A stretch of DNA of 64,000 bases, from the NCBI RefSeq assembly GCF_007830155.1, contig NZ_VLKY01000006.1, forward strand, positions 1 through 64,000. The letters are read 5' to 3'. The notes under the pieces were generated by a model. It was not told where the DNA came from, made no database searches, and saw only the letters and a program-made list of their open reading frames with translations. Position 1 is the first letter of the stretch. Each line of letters opens with the position of its first letter. The stretch is from Pseudomonas duriflava. GTDB lineage: Bacteria; Pseudomonadota; Gammaproteobacteria; Pseudomonadales; Pseudomonadaceae. This document shows positions 9,880 to 19,818 of the stretch, one piece after another. Made by a program: the position numbers and the translations under genes.

Positions 9880-12457
9880 CCCAAACGATGTAAACCCGGT
9901 CGAAACCTACCTCGAGCGCTTACCGCTCGAGGATGTTAATCGTCGTGCACTGGCTGATAACCGCATGGATACTCTTCATGCGGCATTGGGTGGCGTTGCC
10001 GTGGCATCGGCAGAGCCGGCACTGGATTCTGTCGAGACCCGCCTGAAAATGGGGTGGGGGCATGCGATCCAAGAGGGTCAACTGCTGACGACGGATGCTC
10101 AAGGCCACGTTACCTTGAAAACCATGCCGCCTATTACGCGCTCTCAGATGCTTCCTGAGCCCTGGCGTACCAATCCGGTTGTGCGGATGTGGCATCGTCT
10201 GTTAGGGCGTAAAGAAGAAACGCGTATCGCGCCTGATGAGGAGGCCGACACTCACGCTCACTGGCGTAAAGTGGGTGCTTTCCGCCGCTTCATCCTGTTG
10301 ATCTTGATGTTGGTACAGACGGGTGTTGCAACGTGGTATATGAAAGCCGTTTTGCCATACCAAGGATGGGCGCTAGTTGATTTGCAGGAAGTAATAGGGC
10401 AAGGGTTCTTGGAGTCTGCCCGTCAGGTGCTTCCTTATATCCTTCAGACCAGCATCCTATTGTTGTTTGCCATACTGTTCTGCTGGGTCTCAGCAGGCTT
10501 CTGGACAGCCCTGATGGGCTTCTGGCAGTTGTTGGGCGGGCGTGACAAGTACAGTATTTCTGCCAGTACGATAGGCAACGAGACCATTGAGCCCAATGCG
10601 CGTACAGCGCTTGTAATGCCTATTGCCAATGAAGATGTGGCTCGTGTATTCGCGGGCTTAAGAGCAACCTACGAGTCCGTAGCTGCCACTGGGCAACTCG
10701 AGCATTTCGACTTCTTCATTCTTAGCGATAGTAACAACCCAGACAAATGTGTAGCTGAGCAGAAGTCCTGGCTTGAGTTATGCGAGGCCGTAAAGGGGTA
10801 TGGCAAGATTTTCTATCGTCGCCGTCGCCGTCGGGTGAAACGTAAAAGCGGCAATATCGATGATTTTTGCCGTCGGTGGGGTAGCCAGTATCGCTATATG
10901 GTGGTTCTTGATGCCGATAGCGTTATGAGCGGTGAGTGTTTGACCAGTCTGGTTCGCCTGATGGAAGCCAATCCACGTGCGGGTATTATCCAAACAGCAC
11001 CCAAAGCCTCAGGTATGGATACACTCTATGCCCGTCTTCAGCAGTTTGCGACACGGGTTTACGGCCCGCTGTTCACCGCTGGACTGCATTTCTGGCAGTT
11101 GGGAGAGTCCCATTATTGGGGGCATAACGCAATTATCCGGATCAAGCCCTTCATAGAGCATTGCGCTTTGGCGCCCTTGCCGGGCAAGGGTTCTTTTGCC
11201 GGAGCGATCCTTTCCCATGATTTTGTCGAGGCAGCATTGATGCGTCGGGCGGGTTGGGGAGTATGGATTGCCTATGACTTGCCTGGTAGTTACGAAGAAT
11301 TACCTCCTAACCTGCTGGATGAACTCAAGCGTGATCGCCGCTGGTGCCATGGCAATTTGATGAATTTCCGGTTGTTTTTGGTTAAAGGTATGCATCCAGT
11401 GCATCGGGCAGTATTCCTGACAGGGGTAATGTCTTACCTGTCGGCGCCGCTATGGTTCTTGTTCCTGGTGCTTTCGACCGCACTATTGGCAGTCCATACC
11501 CTGCTTGAGCCGCAGTACTTTTTTCAGCCACGCCAGTTATTCCCGGTTTGGCCGCAGTGGCATCCTGAACAGGCAATCGCCTTGTTCTCGACGACGTTGA
11601 TTTTACTGTTCCTGCCCAAGTTGCTTAGTGTGATCCTTATTTGGGCTAAGGGTGCTAAAGAGTTTGGCGGAGGCTTTAAACTGCTCTGTTCCATGCTTTT
11701 GGAAATGCTGTTCTCGGTGCTGTTGGCACCGGTGCGCATGCTTTTCCATACGGTTTTCGTCACGGCAGCGTTTCTTGGATGGTCCGTCCAGTGGAATTCA
11801 CCTCAGCGTGATGATGATGCAACGCCTTGGGGCGAAGCCTTTCGGCGGCATGGTTCACAGATGCTTTTAGGTATTATCTGGACAGCAGGGGTCGCTTGGT
11901 TGGATCCACGCTTTTTATGGTGGCTCTCACCGATTGTTGTTTCGCTTATTCTTTCGGCATTTGTTTCTGTAATTTCCAGCCGGACCAACTATGGTCTAGC
12001 CACGCGTCGCTCGAAGCTGTTTCTAATACCCGAGGAGTACAATCCGCCACGAGAGTTAGTGGCTACGGAGGAATATCTGCAACAGAACAACCAGACGCTG
12101 TTGCGCCATGGTTTCCTTCAGGCAGTGGTAGATCCGCTAGTTAATGCATTGGCATGTGGTATGGCCAAAGCACGACATGCCAAGGTAGTACCCCAGGCGG
12201 AGGCGTTGCGTAGCCTGCGTGTGGAGCGAGTATTGAAAGACGGCCCTGATGCGCACTCGGATGCCCAATGGGCAATCTTGAGTGATCCCTTGGGTATGGC
12301 GCGTCTGCATCAGCATGTTTGGCAGTCGGCTGAGATACGGGAGCGCTGGTTAAGTGCCTACCGCCATGTTTTGCCAGCGCCTATGGCACATACTAATTCG
12401 GACGTTGCTCTCAATACAGTTGCTACCTCCTCATTAACGCCTAATCCGACTCGGTAG
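9872..12457 (+). CDS. opgH: Glucans biosynthesis glucosyltransferase OpgH (MdoH)
   Basis: Inner-membrane family 2 glycosyltransferase that polymerises beta-linked glucose from UDP-glucose for periplasmic glucans. The 861 residues carry two membrane segments near 140-210, a cytoplasmic GT2 domain with the acidic VVLDADSVM (DxD-type) motif around residue 350, a second acidic site near [13 protein letters not shown], the RDRRWCHGN acceptor motif (variant of QxxRW), and a cluster of C-terminal membrane segments around 510-700. The start lies within the end of opgG, so synthesis of the two partners is coupled. A bidirectional terminator follows. Confidence 0.96.
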   Translation: MNNPNDVNPVETYLERLPLEDVNRRALADNRMDTLHAALGGVAVASAEPALDSVETRLKMGWGHAIQEGQLLTTDAQGHVTLKTMPPITRSQMLPEPWRTNPVVRMWHRLLGRKEETRIAPDEEADTHAHWRKVGAFRRFILLILMLVQTGVATWYMKAVLPYQGWALVDLQEVIGQGFLESARQVLPYILQTSILLLFAILFCWVSAGFWTALMGFWQLLGGRDKYSISASTIGNETIEPNARTALVMPIANEDVARVFAGLRATYESVAATGQLEHFDFFILSDSNNPDKCVAEQKSWLELCEAVKGYGKIFYRRRRRRVKRKSGNIDDFCRRWGSQYRYMVVLDADSVMSGECLTSLVRLMEANPRAGIIQTAPKASGMDTLYARLQQFATRVYGPLFTAGLHFWQLGESHYWGHNAIIRIKPFIEHCALAPLPGKGSFAGAILSHDFVEAALMRRAGWGVWIAYDLPGSYEELPPNLLDELKRDRRWCHGNLMNFRLFLVKGMHPVHRAVFLTGVMSYLSAPLWFLFLVLSTALLAVHTLLEPQYFFQPRQLFPVWPQWHPEQAIALFSTTLILLFLPKLLSVILIWAKGAKEFGGGFKLLCSMLLEMLFSVLLAPVRMLFHTVFVTAAFLGWSVQWNSPQRDDDATPWGEAFRRHGSQMLLGIIWTAGVAWLDPRFLWWLSPIVVSLILSAFVSVISSRTNYGLATRRSKLFLIPEEYNPPRELVATEEYLQQNNQTLLRHGFLQAVVDPLVNALACGMAKARHAKVVPQAEALRSLRVERVLKDGPDAHSDAQWAILSDPLGMARLHQHVWQSAEIRERWLSAYRHVLPAPMAHTNSDVALNTVATSSLTPNPTR

Positions 12458-12473
12458 TCAGATCAAGGGATTA

Positions 12474-12508
12474 GCAAAAAGGCCTGGCTTAAACCCAGGC
12501 CTTTTTGC
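12474..12508. terminator. Bidirectional terminator after opgH
   Basis: Perfect 14-bp stem (GCAAAAAGGCCTGG and its complement) with a 7-nt loop. The A-run on the left and T-run on the right allow termination of opgH rightward and of the rsmE operon leftward. Confidence 0.92.
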
Positions 12509-12873
12509 TTTAGCTTGCGACAACCACTGTAGATCTAAACGCTTTTTTCAGGCGAACCTAAACTGCTTGTTCCGTTAATCCTGGTAGAAAAGAAGCGTTT
12601 AGACGGTCCAGGTTTTTCTTAAAGATGTCCTTGTTAACTTAATATCGGACATATGAAGAGTGGACTTATTAGAGGCTAAAACGGTGACTAAAACTTAGGG
12701 CTCGTAATCACCGTATAAGGCATCTGCATGCTTTGTTGAGTTCAGCATATAGCGTGCCGCGTGGCTTTTATGAGCAGGCAAGGTTTTACGAGGAGTTACA
12801 GAGAAGCCTGAGGGAAAAGAATAAGATAAGGCAACATACTTAGAGTCAATCTAGAGCTAGCAGCTCACTAAAG
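12509..12873. other. Gap of 365 bp between opgH terminator and rsmE
   Basis: No recognised gene. It holds a perfect 11-bp inverted repeat (TCTAAACGCTT at 12534-12544, AAGCGTTTAGA at 12593-12603; 48-nt spacer) and, further right on the plus strand, a 51-codon open stretch (12688-12843) with no ATG but protein-like composition near its end (GFYEQARFYEELQRSLREK). The stretch may be the tail of a decayed gene. In P. aeruginosa this interval between the opgGH and rsmE-tat blocks holds several additional genes. Confidence 0.5.
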
Positions 12874-13581
12874 TCAGAACAGACGTGCCAAAAGCGCCGT
12901 CACGGCATTTTCCACGCGTAAGATACGCTCACCGAGCTGGACTGGTTGCAGGCCCGCTTCTTGGAGCTTTTCGATCTCATAGGGAATCCAGCCGCCTTCC
13001 GGGCCAATAGCGAGTGTAACGGGACCTGTAACTGCACGAGGGCAGGCAGCGTAGGGACCGGGGTGGCCAACGAGGCCAAGCGTTTCGCAGGTAAGCTCTG
13101 GTAGTCGATCTTCGGCGAAGGGTTTGAAGCGCTGCTCGATAATGATTTCGGGTAATACGGTATCCCGGCCTTGTTCCAGCCCAAGAAGCAATTGTTCCCG
13201 TGTGGCATCAGGCTCTAAAAAAGGCGTTTGCCAGAAGCTTTTCTCTACTCGATAACTATTGAGCAAGATGAGGCGAGGAACCCCCATGGCTGCTACATTC
13301 TGCAGGATTCTCCGAAGCATTTTAGGGCGGGGAAGGGCCAGTATCAGTGCCAGCGGAAGCTTAGGAGGAGGGAGTTGGTCGAGGCTTACACTCAAGCGGG
13401 CATGGCGGTCATTGATTTCAATAACCTGTCCTTTGCCCATTCGGCCATTCACTTGCCCTACACGAAGCGTATCTCCTTGTGTTGCGCGATGTACCTCATT
13501 GAGATGCTGCAATCGACGCCCCTGAAGAACGACTTCATCAACGCTGACAAAATCGTCTGTTTCAAGCAGAAGTAGATTCAT
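12874..13581 (-). CDS. rsmE: 16S rRNA (uracil-1498-N3)-methyltransferase RsmE
   Basis: SPOUT methyltransferase modifying U1498 in the decoding centre of 16S rRNA. The N-terminal PUA-like part is followed by [23 protein letters not shown] and the knot motifs LAIGPEGGW and [11 protein letters not shown] near the C-terminus. The last motif usually reads RILRTETA; the T-to-V and T-to-N changes at a cofactor-binding loop are a modest departure. Length (235) is normal. It is the last gene of the leftward tat cluster; its start overlaps the tatC stop by 4 nt. Confidence 0.94.
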   Translation of the reverse strand: MNLLLLETDDFVSVDEVVLQGRRLQHLNEVHRATQGDTLRVGQVNGRMGKGQVIEINDRHARLSVSLDQLPPPKLPLALILALPRPKMLRRILQNVAAMGVPRLILLNSYRVEKSFWQTPFLEPDATREQLLLGLEQGRDTVLPEIIIEQRFKPFAEDRLPELTCETLGLVGHPGPYAACPRAVTGPVTLAIGPEGGWIPYEIEKLQEAGLQPVQLGERILRVENAVTALLARLF

Positions 13582-14369
13582 GGATGCGTCGCAGGGGGCT
13601 GATCTTCCTGAGTATCTTTTTTCTCATCAGGATCACGTTTACGTACCAAGCGGCCAAATACCAAGCCGACTTCAAACAGAAGCCACATGGGGATAGCTAG
13701 CATGGTCTGTGATAGTACGTCAGGTGGTGTAAGAATCATGCCCACTACAAAACAGCCGACGATAACATAGGGGCGGATCTTCTGAAGATAGGCGACATCG
13801 ACGATACCTATCCAGATTAATAAAACAGTAGCTACAGGAATTTCAAAGGCTAAGCCAAAGGCAAAAAATAGGGTCAGAATGAAGTCCAGATAGCTGTTCA
13901 GATCCGGCATCATCATCGCGCCTTCAGGCGTAATGCTGGAAAAGAAATGGAAGATCACTGGAAATACCAGAAAATACGCAAAGGCCATTCCTGCGTAGAA
14001 GAGCAGAATGCTGGAAATCAAAAGCGGCAAGGCTACGCGCTTCTCATGCTTGTACAAACCCGGTGCGATAAAGCTCCATACCTGATGAAGGATGACCGGC
14101 ATGGCCAAAAATAGAGAGACGACTAGCGTTAGCTTGAAAGGGGCCAGGAACGGCGACGTAACATCCGTCGATATCATGGTGGCTCCTTCCGGTAGGAAGC
14201 GCCTGATCGGTTCCGAAGCGAAGGCATAGATCTTTTGGGCGAAATAAAATAGGCCTGCAAAGATCAGAAAAGTAGCCAGCACGCAACGCAGCAAGCGCGA
14301 GCGCAGTTCGGTCAAGTGTGAGACCAGGGGCATTTCCTGATCTTCATAGTCGGGCTTTTGTTCGCTCAT
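13578..14369 (-). CDS. tatC: Sec-independent protein translocase TatC
   Basis: Core receptor of the twin-arginine translocase, exporting folded proteins. The cytoplasmic N-terminus carries the signal-recognition region [14 protein letters not shown], and six membrane segments follow over 263 residues, including the conserved FxxxPxLY-like [13 protein letters not shown] and the [16 protein letters not shown] segment with the conserved Glu. The C-terminal tail is acidic and charged. It is coupled to tatB upstream (4-nt overlap) and rsmE downstream. Confidence 0.97.
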   Translation of the reverse strand: MSEQKPDYEDQEMPLVSHLTELRSRLLRCVLATFLIFAGLFYFAQKIYAFASEPIRRFLPEGATMISTDVTSPFLAPFKLTLVVSLFLAMPVILHQVWSFIAPGLYKHEKRVALPLLISSILLFYAGMAFAYFLVFPVIFHFFSSITPEGAMMMPDLNSYLDFILTLFFAFGLAFEIPVATVLLIWIGIVDVAYLQKIRPYVIVGCFVVGMILTPPDVLSQTMLAIPMWLLFEVGLVFGRLVRKRDPDEKKDTQEDQPPATHP

Positions 14370-14719
14370 GGGGTTCGCGGAGGAAGGGGCGTATCCTTGG
14401 GTTCGGGCGGTAACGTCGGGCCGGCAGTAGGAGCCGGTGGCCCGGTGGTTACTTCACCAGAAGTGGCGGGCGTGTTGCTCGAGTCAGTCTGCTTCTCGCG
14501 CTTTTCCCAGGACAGCAGATTTTCGTTATGCAGCTGCCGGCGTATCTCGTCGGCACCGATTTCCCGCTCGACTTCCTGGCGGATCGTATTAAAGCTGCGT
14601 TTCAAGCGCCCGATCCATAGACCCGCCGTCCGGGCAGCGCCGGGCAAACGTTCGGGGCCTAGTACCAACAAGGCTACTAGGCCAATCAGGACTAATTCAC
14701 TGAAGCCGATACCAAACAT
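14366..14719 (-). CDS. tatB: Sec-independent protein translocase TatB
   Basis: Part of the TatBC receptor for twin-arginine signal peptides. It has a short N-terminal membrane helix with the diagnostic Glu ([21 protein letters not shown]) followed by [11 protein letters not shown] and an amphipathic helix, then a proline- and threonine-rich tail. At 117 residues it is a little shorter than many pseudomonad TatB proteins because of the short tail. Confidence 0.96.
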   Translation of the reverse strand: MFGIGFSELVLIGLVALLVLGPERLPGAARTAGLWIGRLKRSFNTIRQEVEREIGADEIRRQLHNENLLSWEKREKQTDSSNTPATSGEVTTGPPAPTAGPTLPPEPKDTPLPPRTP

Positions 14720-14728
14720 GAAGTGGGC

Positions 14729-14971
14729 TCAATCCTTACGGGCAGGCTCTTCGACCTTGTGATGGTGCGCGTCAATAGTATGAGGCTGATTGAGCGGAGG
14801 GGCAGGCTTGGTATCCTGCGGCTTGTCTTCCTCGTCGGTATTAACCGCCTTACGAAAGCCCTTAATCGCTTCGCCTACGTCCGATCCCAGATGTTTCAGG
14901 CGCTTGGTCCCAAAGACCAGCACAACTACGATCAGAATGACGATCCAGTGTTTCCAGTCAAAAATTCCCAT
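14729..14971 (-). CDS. tatA: Sec-independent protein translocase TatA
   Basis: Forms the translocation-competent oligomer of the Tat system. The single membrane helix is followed by the conserved [24 protein letters not shown] amphipathic region and an acidic, His-rich tail. ATG 14971 sits 7 nt after GAGG; the in-frame GTG immediately before it is only 4 nt from that site, so the 80-residue form is preferred. It lies between hisE and tatB, as in other Pseudomonas. Confidence 0.95.
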   Translation of the reverse strand: MGIFDWKHWIVILIVVVLVFGTKRLKHLGSDVGEAIKGFRKAVNTDEEDKPQDTKPAPPLNQPHTIDAHHHKVEEPARKD

Positions 14972-14988
14972 CACGTTACCTCATCAAA

Positions 14989-15321
14989 TCAGGAGTTAGA
15001 GCGGGCTGCCTTTTCAGTATGCCCGGACAGGCCAAAACGCCGGTCCAATTCGTCGAGTACCGCCTGTGGATGCTGGCCTAGAGCGGCCAACATGACCAAG
15101 CTATGAAACCAAAGGTCTGCCGTTTCGTAGATAAGGTCGGTTGAATCGCCGGTACTGGCTGCATCTTTGGCTGCCAGAATGGTTTCTATGGATTCCTCGC
15201 CTACCTTTTCAAGAATTTTGTTCAAACCCTTATGATACAGGCTGGCCACATAAGAACTTTCAGGTGCCGCTCCCTTACGGGACTCAAGCACTTCGGCAAT
15301 CCGGTCTAACGTTTCACTCAT
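14989..15321 (-). CDS. hisE: Phosphoribosyl-ATP pyrophosphatase HisE
   Basis: Second step of histidine synthesis: phosphoribosyl-ATP to phosphoribosyl-AMP. All-alpha MazG-like fold with the acidic helices [15 protein letters not shown] and [17 protein letters not shown] that coordinate magnesium. ATG 15321 gives 110 residues; it overlaps the hisI stop by 8 nt, so hisI and hisE are coupled as separate genes rather than the fused HisIE of enterics. Confidence 0.96.
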   Translation of the reverse strand: MSETLDRIAEVLESRKGAAPESSYVASLYHKGLNKILEKVGEESIETILAAKDAASTGDSTDLIYETADLWFHSLVMLAALGQHPQAVLDELDRRFGLSGHTEKAARSNS

Positions 15322-15715
15322 GGCCGTGTCCTGCAACGTAAATAGCATGTGGATCTTTCAATACAGGCTCCACGGTTACCCACTGGCCTTTTTCGAACGT
15401 GCGATAGAAACAGCTTTCACGTCCAGTATGACAGGCAATGCCGCCAATCTGCTCAACCACGAGGATGACTACATCCGCGTCACAGTCCAGACGCAATTCG
15501 TGAAGTTTCTGGATATGCCCTGACTCTTCGCCCTTGCGCCATAGCTTACCGCGCGAACGTGACCAATAAATGGCACGATTTTCAGCTACCGTCAAAGCCA
15601 AGGCCTCACGGTTCATCCAAGCCATCATGAGCACACGACCGGTCCGGTAGTCTTGGGCGATTGCCGGTACCAGCCCGTCGGCGTTCCACTCTATTTCTTC
15701 AAGCCAGTCTTTCAT
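15314..15715 (-). CDS. hisI: Phosphoribosyl-AMP cyclohydrolase HisI
   Basis: Third step of histidine synthesis. The 133-residue monofunctional form shows [28 protein letters not shown], the metal-binding [12 protein letters not shown] and [11 protein letters not shown] motifs with conserved cysteines and aspartates. It lies downstream of ubiB and immediately upstream of hisE on the same strand. Confidence 0.97.
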   Translation of the reverse strand: MKDWLEEIEWNADGLVPAIAQDYRTGRVLMMAWMNREALALTVAENRAIYWSRSRGKLWRKGEESGHIQKLHELRLDCDADVVILVVEQIGGIACHTGRESCFYRTFEKGQWVTVEPVLKDPHAIYVAGHGHE

Positions 15716-15770
15716 CGTTTACCCGGCGCTTTGTTCAGAAGTCTAGTCTGCCAGTACCTGGCGATACTGC

Positions 15771-17369
15771 CTACCCACGAATAATCAGATACAACCCGCT
15801 GACTAGCATTATCCAGGCTGGCCAACCTTCTGGAGTTGACTGCAGACCCGTTTGAAAGGCACCGCCCAGCAAGGCAATGCCAATAACCTTCGGCAGCCAG
15901 GCATTCTCTCTTCTGTCCCAGGGGCGCGGAGGATCATTGCGGTGGGGGTGGGTGATGCGTTCGAGCGTATCACGAGTCATCTGAGCCAGGTGTGGGATCT
16001 GCTCAATCTGTTGCTGCATGTTACGCAATACCTGAACGGGGCCCATTCGTTCACGCATCCACTTTTCGAGGTAGGGCTTGGCCGTTGTCCAGAGATCAAG
16101 GTCCGGATAAAGCTGACGTCCAAGTCCTTCGATATTCAACAAGGTTTTTTGCAGGAGTACGAGTTGCGGCTGGATTTCCATATTGAAACGACGGGCTACT
16201 TGAAACAGGCGCAGCAGCAACTGACCAAAGGAAATGTCTTTCAACGGTTTTTCGAAAATGGGTTCGCACACTGTGCGGATCGCTGCCTCGAACTCGTTGA
16301 CCTGAGTATTCGCCGGTACCCAGCCTGAATCAATGTGCAACTGCGCCACTTTGCGATAGTCGCGTTGGAAGAATGCCATCAAATTGCGGGCAAGGTAGTT
16401 CTGGTCCTGCGGGGTCAGGCTGCCAATGATACCGCAGTCCACAGCGATGTACTGTGGGTCCCAGGGACGAGTCGTACTGACAAAAATATTGCCTGGGTGC
16501 ATGTCGGCATGAAAAAAACTGTCCCGGAAAACCTGGGTAAAGAAGATTTCCACACCGCGCTCAGCCAACCGTTTTAGGTCGGTACGCTGATCCTGTAAGG
16601 CCGCCATATTGGTAACTGGAATACCGTAGATCCGCTCCATGACCAATACTCGAGGACGGCACCAGTCCCAGTAAACCTGAGGTACGTAAAGCAGCGGTGA
16701 GTCTTCAAAGTTGCGGCGCAGCTGACTTGAATTAGCTGCTTCGCGAAGTAGATCAAGCTCATCGTAAATCGTTTTTTCATAATCGGTAACGACCTCGACG
16801 GGATGCAGACGGCGGGCCTCGGCCGATACTCGTTCGGCCAGACGGGCTAAAATGAATAGCCAGGCCAGGTCTTGAGCAATGATCGGCTTAAGGCCAGGGC
16901 GAACTACCTTAACGACAACTTCTTCGCCAGTCCTTAACTGTGCTGCATGCACCTGTGCTACCGATGCCGAGGCCAGCGGTTGACGGTCAAAGCGGCTGAA
17001 CGCCTGCATGAGAGGAACACCTAGTTGCGACTCAATCAAGGCGACTGCCTGGTCGGCAGGGAAGGGAGGTACCTTGTCCTGCAAATACATGAGCTCGTTG
17101 GCGACATCTTCGGGCAGTAGGTCCCGGCGTGTTGACAGGATCTGTCCGAACTTGATGAAAACCGGCCCCAGGCCTTCTAGCGCGAGACGCAGGCGTGCGC
17201 CACGAGGCAAGCTTTTACGAGGCCGTGGCAGCCATCGCCATGGCATGAAATAGCCGGTCAGGCGTAGATACCAAGGCAGTGGAAGTGCATAGACAAGGTC
17301 ATCCAGGCGGTAGCGGATGACAACAAGAAAAATGCGTAACAAGCGGCGAAGGGCGGCGAACAGCTTCAT
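15771..17369 (-). CDS. ubiB: Ubiquinone biosynthesis regulatory protein kinase UbiB
   Basis: Atypical ADCK/ABC1-family kinase-like ATPase needed for coenzyme Q synthesis. Family marks include the KxGQ motif [11 protein letters not shown] that occludes the nucleotide site, the Ala-rich loop [12 protein letters not shown] replacing a glycine-rich loop, the catalytic [12 protein letters not shown] and metal-binding [10 protein letters not shown]. Two hydrophobic segments lie at the C-terminus (about 490-530), anchoring it to the inner membrane. It starts 3 nt after the ubiJ stop. Confidence 0.96.
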   Translation of the reverse strand: MKLFAALRRLLRIFLVVIRYRLDDLVYALPLPWYLRLTGYFMPWRWLPRPRKSLPRGARLRLALEGLGPVFIKFGQILSTRRDLLPEDVANELMYLQDKVPPFPADQAVALIESQLGVPLMQAFSRFDRQPLASASVAQVHAAQLRTGEEVVVKVVRPGLKPIIAQDLAWLFILARLAERVSAEARRLHPVEVVTDYEKTIYDELDLLREAANSSQLRRNFEDSPLLYVPQVYWDWCRPRVLVMERIYGIPVTNMAALQDQRTDLKRLAERGVEIFFTQVFRDSFFHADMHPGNIFVSTTRPWDPQYIAVDCGIIGSLTPQDQNYLARNLMAFFQRDYRKVAQLHIDSGWVPANTQVNEFEAAIRTVCEPIFEKPLKDISFGQLLLRLFQVARRFNMEIQPQLVLLQKTLLNIEGLGRQLYPDLDLWTTAKPYLEKWMRERMGPVQVLRNMQQQIEQIPHLAQMTRDTLERITHPHRNDPPRPWDRRENAWLPKVIGIALLGGAFQTGLQSTPEGWPAWIMLVSGLYLIIRG

Positions 17370-17372
17370 GCG

Positions 17373-17990
17373 TTAGGTACGTCTGCGTTGTGCAAGGCGC
17401 TCTAAACGCGCCTCGAGTCGATCGACAGCCAGGCGCAAAGCATCTATTTCGGCGAAGCGTGCTTCACCTTCACGTCTGCCTACTAGCGTGCGGCTCTCTT
17501 CTGCCAGCCAGTCAGACAGGCTCCGCTGCAGGCTGGCTTGGCTTTGTTTTGTCCAGTCGCCCGTATTGCGGGCAAAACGACCAATCAGCGCGGCACCAAC
17601 GGGGCCAAGCCAGCGGGACAATTCGTACTCCCAGTCCAATTCAAGACCTTGCAGAATGTCAGAGAGTTCGATCAATGCAGTGCTATCACCCTCAAGGATG
17701 ACGTCGTCACTGTGTAGAATGGCCGTTTTGTTTTGAGCCAACGCCAATTGAGTCAGGCGCGTCATGGGCGCACGTATAGTACAGTCGACATCGGCCTCGT
17801 GATGAGCAGCAATATGAAGGCCATCGCCTGCTGGCAGTAGAAACAAGCGAAAGGCGGGCGCTGGACAATCGATAGCAATAACAGTGCCTTGAAGGGCAGC
17901 CAGGCGTGTCAACGCCACGGCGTCCATAGCGAGCACTGAATTAAGACCGCGTTCGAAGGCGGCCAGAACGGCCTGGGTTAGGACAATCAT
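17373..17990 (-). CDS. ubiJ: Ubiquinone biosynthesis accessory factor UbiJ (SCP2 domain)
   Basis: Lipid-binding scaffold of the soluble Ubi complex. The N-terminal SCP2-type domain (about 15-115) is typical, with DCPAPAFRLFLLP and a lipid-pocket-like pattern, followed by a C-terminal helical, charged tail ending in a coiled-coil (LRLAVDRLEARLERLAQ). The start overlaps the ubiE stop by one base (TGATG), and ubiB follows directly: the conserved ubiE-ubiJ-ubiB order. Confidence 0.94.
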   Translation of the reverse strand: MIVLTQAVLAAFERGLNSVLAMDAVALTRLAALQGTVIAIDCPAPAFRLFLLPAGDGLHIAAHHEADVDCTIRAPMTRLTQLALAQNKTAILHSDDVILEGDSTALIELSDILQGLELDWEYELSRWLGPVGAALIGRFARNTGDWTKQSQASLQRSLSDWLAEESRTLVGRREGEARFAEIDALRLAVDRLEARLERLAQRRRT

Positions 17991-18760
17991 CAGGGTTTTA
18001 TGCCGCGATGCAAGGCTACGATACCGCCAGTCATATTGTGATAAGTGACGCGTTCGAAGCCTACGTTTTCCATCATGGCCTTGAGGGTATTCTGGTCCGG
18101 ATGCATGCGGATCGACTCGGCTAGATAACGATAGCTGGCCGAGTCGTTGGCAATCAACTTGCCCATCAGAGGCAGGAAACTGAACGAATACGCGTCGTAA
18201 GCTTTAGAGAGCAACGTACTGGTTGGCTTGGAGAACTCGAGGACCAGCAATCGACCGCCGGGCTTGAGTACACGGAGCATGGACGCAATGGCTTCGTCCT
18301 TGTGGGTGACATTGCGCAGACCAAAGGCAATCGTCACGCAGTCAAAATAGTTATCGGGAAAAGGTAGCTTCTCCGCGTCCGCCTGAACGAAACGCACATT
18401 GTGAGCTACTCCTTTATCTAATAAGCGGTCACGCCCGACCTTGAGCATCGAGTCGTTGATGTCGGCCAGTACAACCTCGCCACTCGGGCCTACCAAGCGT
18501 GAGAACTGCTTGGTCAAATCACCCGTACCGCCCGCGATATCTAGTACTCGATTGCCGCTGCGCACACCTGACAGCTCGATGGTGAAGCGCTTCCACAGGC
18601 GATGGATGCCCATGGACATCAGATCATTCATCACATCGTACTTGGCGGCAACGGAATGAAAAACCTCGGCGACTTTATGAGCCTTCTGGCTTTCCGGCAC
18701 GCTTTGGTAACCGAAGTGGGTGACGGGATCGGCCTCGGGGCCCTTGCGCTGATCGCTCAT
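17990..18760 (-). CDS. ubiE: Ubiquinone/menaquinone C-methyltransferase UbiE
   Basis: SAM-dependent C-methyltransferase in coenzyme Q synthesis. The 256 residues contain [21 protein letters not shown] motif [12 protein letters not shown], motif [24 protein letters not shown] and VLEFSKP. It begins the leftward ubi-his-tat transcript and is divergent from the PHA-system gene. Confidence 0.97.
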   Translation of the reverse strand: MSDQRKGPEADPVTHFGYQSVPESQKAHKVAEVFHSVAAKYDVMNDLMSMGIHRLWKRFTIELSGVRSGNRVLDIAGGTGDLTKQFSRLVGPSGEVVLADINDSMLKVGRDRLLDKGVAHNVRFVQADAEKLPFPDNYFDCVTIAFGLRNVTHKDEAIASMLRVLKPGGRLLVLEFSKPTSTLLSKAYDAYSFSFLPLMGKLIANDSASYRYLAESIRMHPDQNTLKAMMENVGFERVTYHNMTGGIVALHRGIKP

Positions 18761-18949
18761 GACGCTTCACCTGCATTTGAATAGACGCTCATTCTAGCAG
18801 TGCTAATGTGCCCTGATGTCGATTCATGCGCTAGAAAATCGGATAAAAAGGCTATTGCTGGATTGGGTGCCGTACGTATTGTGCCAAAGGCTTGGCGGGT
18901 CATGTCGCCCTCGCCTATAGTCGCGAAATTATTTTTGGAGCCTTTTTCT

Positions 18950-19228
18950 ATGTCACAAATTCGTATTGAACGTTCCCATTCTCTAGGACGGGAAAACGCC
19001 CGTGCCAAGGCCGTTGCCCTGGCTGACAAACTGACCCGTGATTACGGGGTAGAGTGCCGTTGGGAGGGTGATACGCTAGAATTTTCCCGTAGCGGCGTTG
19101 ATGGGCGTATCGAAGTAGGTGACGACACCGTTCGTGTCGATGCCACTTTGGGCTTTTTCTTTTCTGCCATGAGCTCCCAGATCGAGCGCGAGATTGAGAA
19201 AAAGCTGGATAAAGCCCTTCAGGCCTGA
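18950..19228 (+). CDS. Polyhydroxyalkanoic acid system family protein
   Basis: A 92-residue protein of the PHA granule-region family, normally found beside the pha cluster of pseudomonads between phaI and ubiE. Recognisable features are MSQIRIERSHSLGRENARAKA, the GVDGRIEVGDDTVRVDATLGFF strand region and an alternating-charge C-terminal helix ending IEREIEKKLDKAL. ATG 18950 follows GGAG at 9 nt; the frame is open upstream to 18800 but that extension contains no family sequence. No other pha gene is present, so its role here cannot be read from context. Confidence 0.88.
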   Translation: MSQIRIERSHSLGRENARAKAVALADKLTRDYGVECRWEGDTLEFSRSGVDGRIEVGDDTVRVDATLGFFFSAMSSQIEREIEKKLDKALQA

Positions 19229-19384
19229 GAAAGCTGGGCACTCTTAAACGTGCTCACCAGCGTTAGAATATTCTGAACGCCAAGCTGATCTGCATATTTT
19301 CTTACGCTACTCAGGCTTCAGGAGTATTGAATTAGGGCCATCAAGATCGGTTTCTGCCGCGGTAGATGGCTTTTCAGTCTTGCG

Positions 19385-19756
19385 TCAAAGCATAAGTTTG
19401 ACGACTGAAACGTCAGGGTCTCGTGACTTGCCTTCCCGGGCCAGTGCAAATAGGTACTCGGCCCACATCTGTTCCTGATTCCTACCCATCTCGTACAAAT
19501 AATCCCACGTGAAGAGGCCGCTGTCGTGACCATCATCAAAAGCGATTTTCAGAGCATATTGGCCGGCAGGTTCCACTTGGCTGATCCCTACGTTCTTCTT
19601 GCCAAATTGCAGTACGGGATTACCGTGCCCCTGCACCTCCGCTGAGGGTGAGTGCACGCGAAGGAACTCGGCTGGCAACGTAAAGGTTGCATCGTCGTAC
19701 TGTACGGTAAGAGTCTTGGATGCTTTATGTAGCTGAATAGCAGTAGGCAAGCGCAT
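19385..19756 (-). CDS. DUF971 (gamma-butyrobetaine hydroxylase-like N-terminal) protein
   Basis: A 123-residue single-domain protein of the DUF971 family, the same module found at the N-terminus of gamma-butyrobetaine hydroxylase; function unknown, possibly linked to iron-sulfur or redox handling. Seen are LPAEFLRVHSPSAEVQGHG, the VEPAGQYALKIAFDDGHDSGLFTWDYLYEMG core and the terminal SRDPDVSVVKLML. After the TGA stop the same frame stays open for 25 codons to a TAG. It lies downstream of hslU and, as in Pseudomonas, marks one border of the usual pha locus. Confidence 0.9.
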   Translation of the reverse strand: MRLPTAIQLHKASKTLTVQYDDATFTLPAEFLRVHSPSAEVQGHGNPVLQFGKKNVGISQVEPAGQYALKIAFDDGHDSGLFTWDYLYEMGRNQEQMWAEYLFALAREGKSRDPDVSVVKLML

Positions 19757-19818
19757 GGAGAAGTTCCGAGAAAGAGGCTCGCAGCCATCAGGCTGCGAGC
19801 GGTAGGCTGTCAGGGCGC

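Noticed and set aside
12854-12866. GAGCT/AGCTC small palindrome before rsmE
   Set aside because: Five-bp arms without U-tract; too short to support a function.
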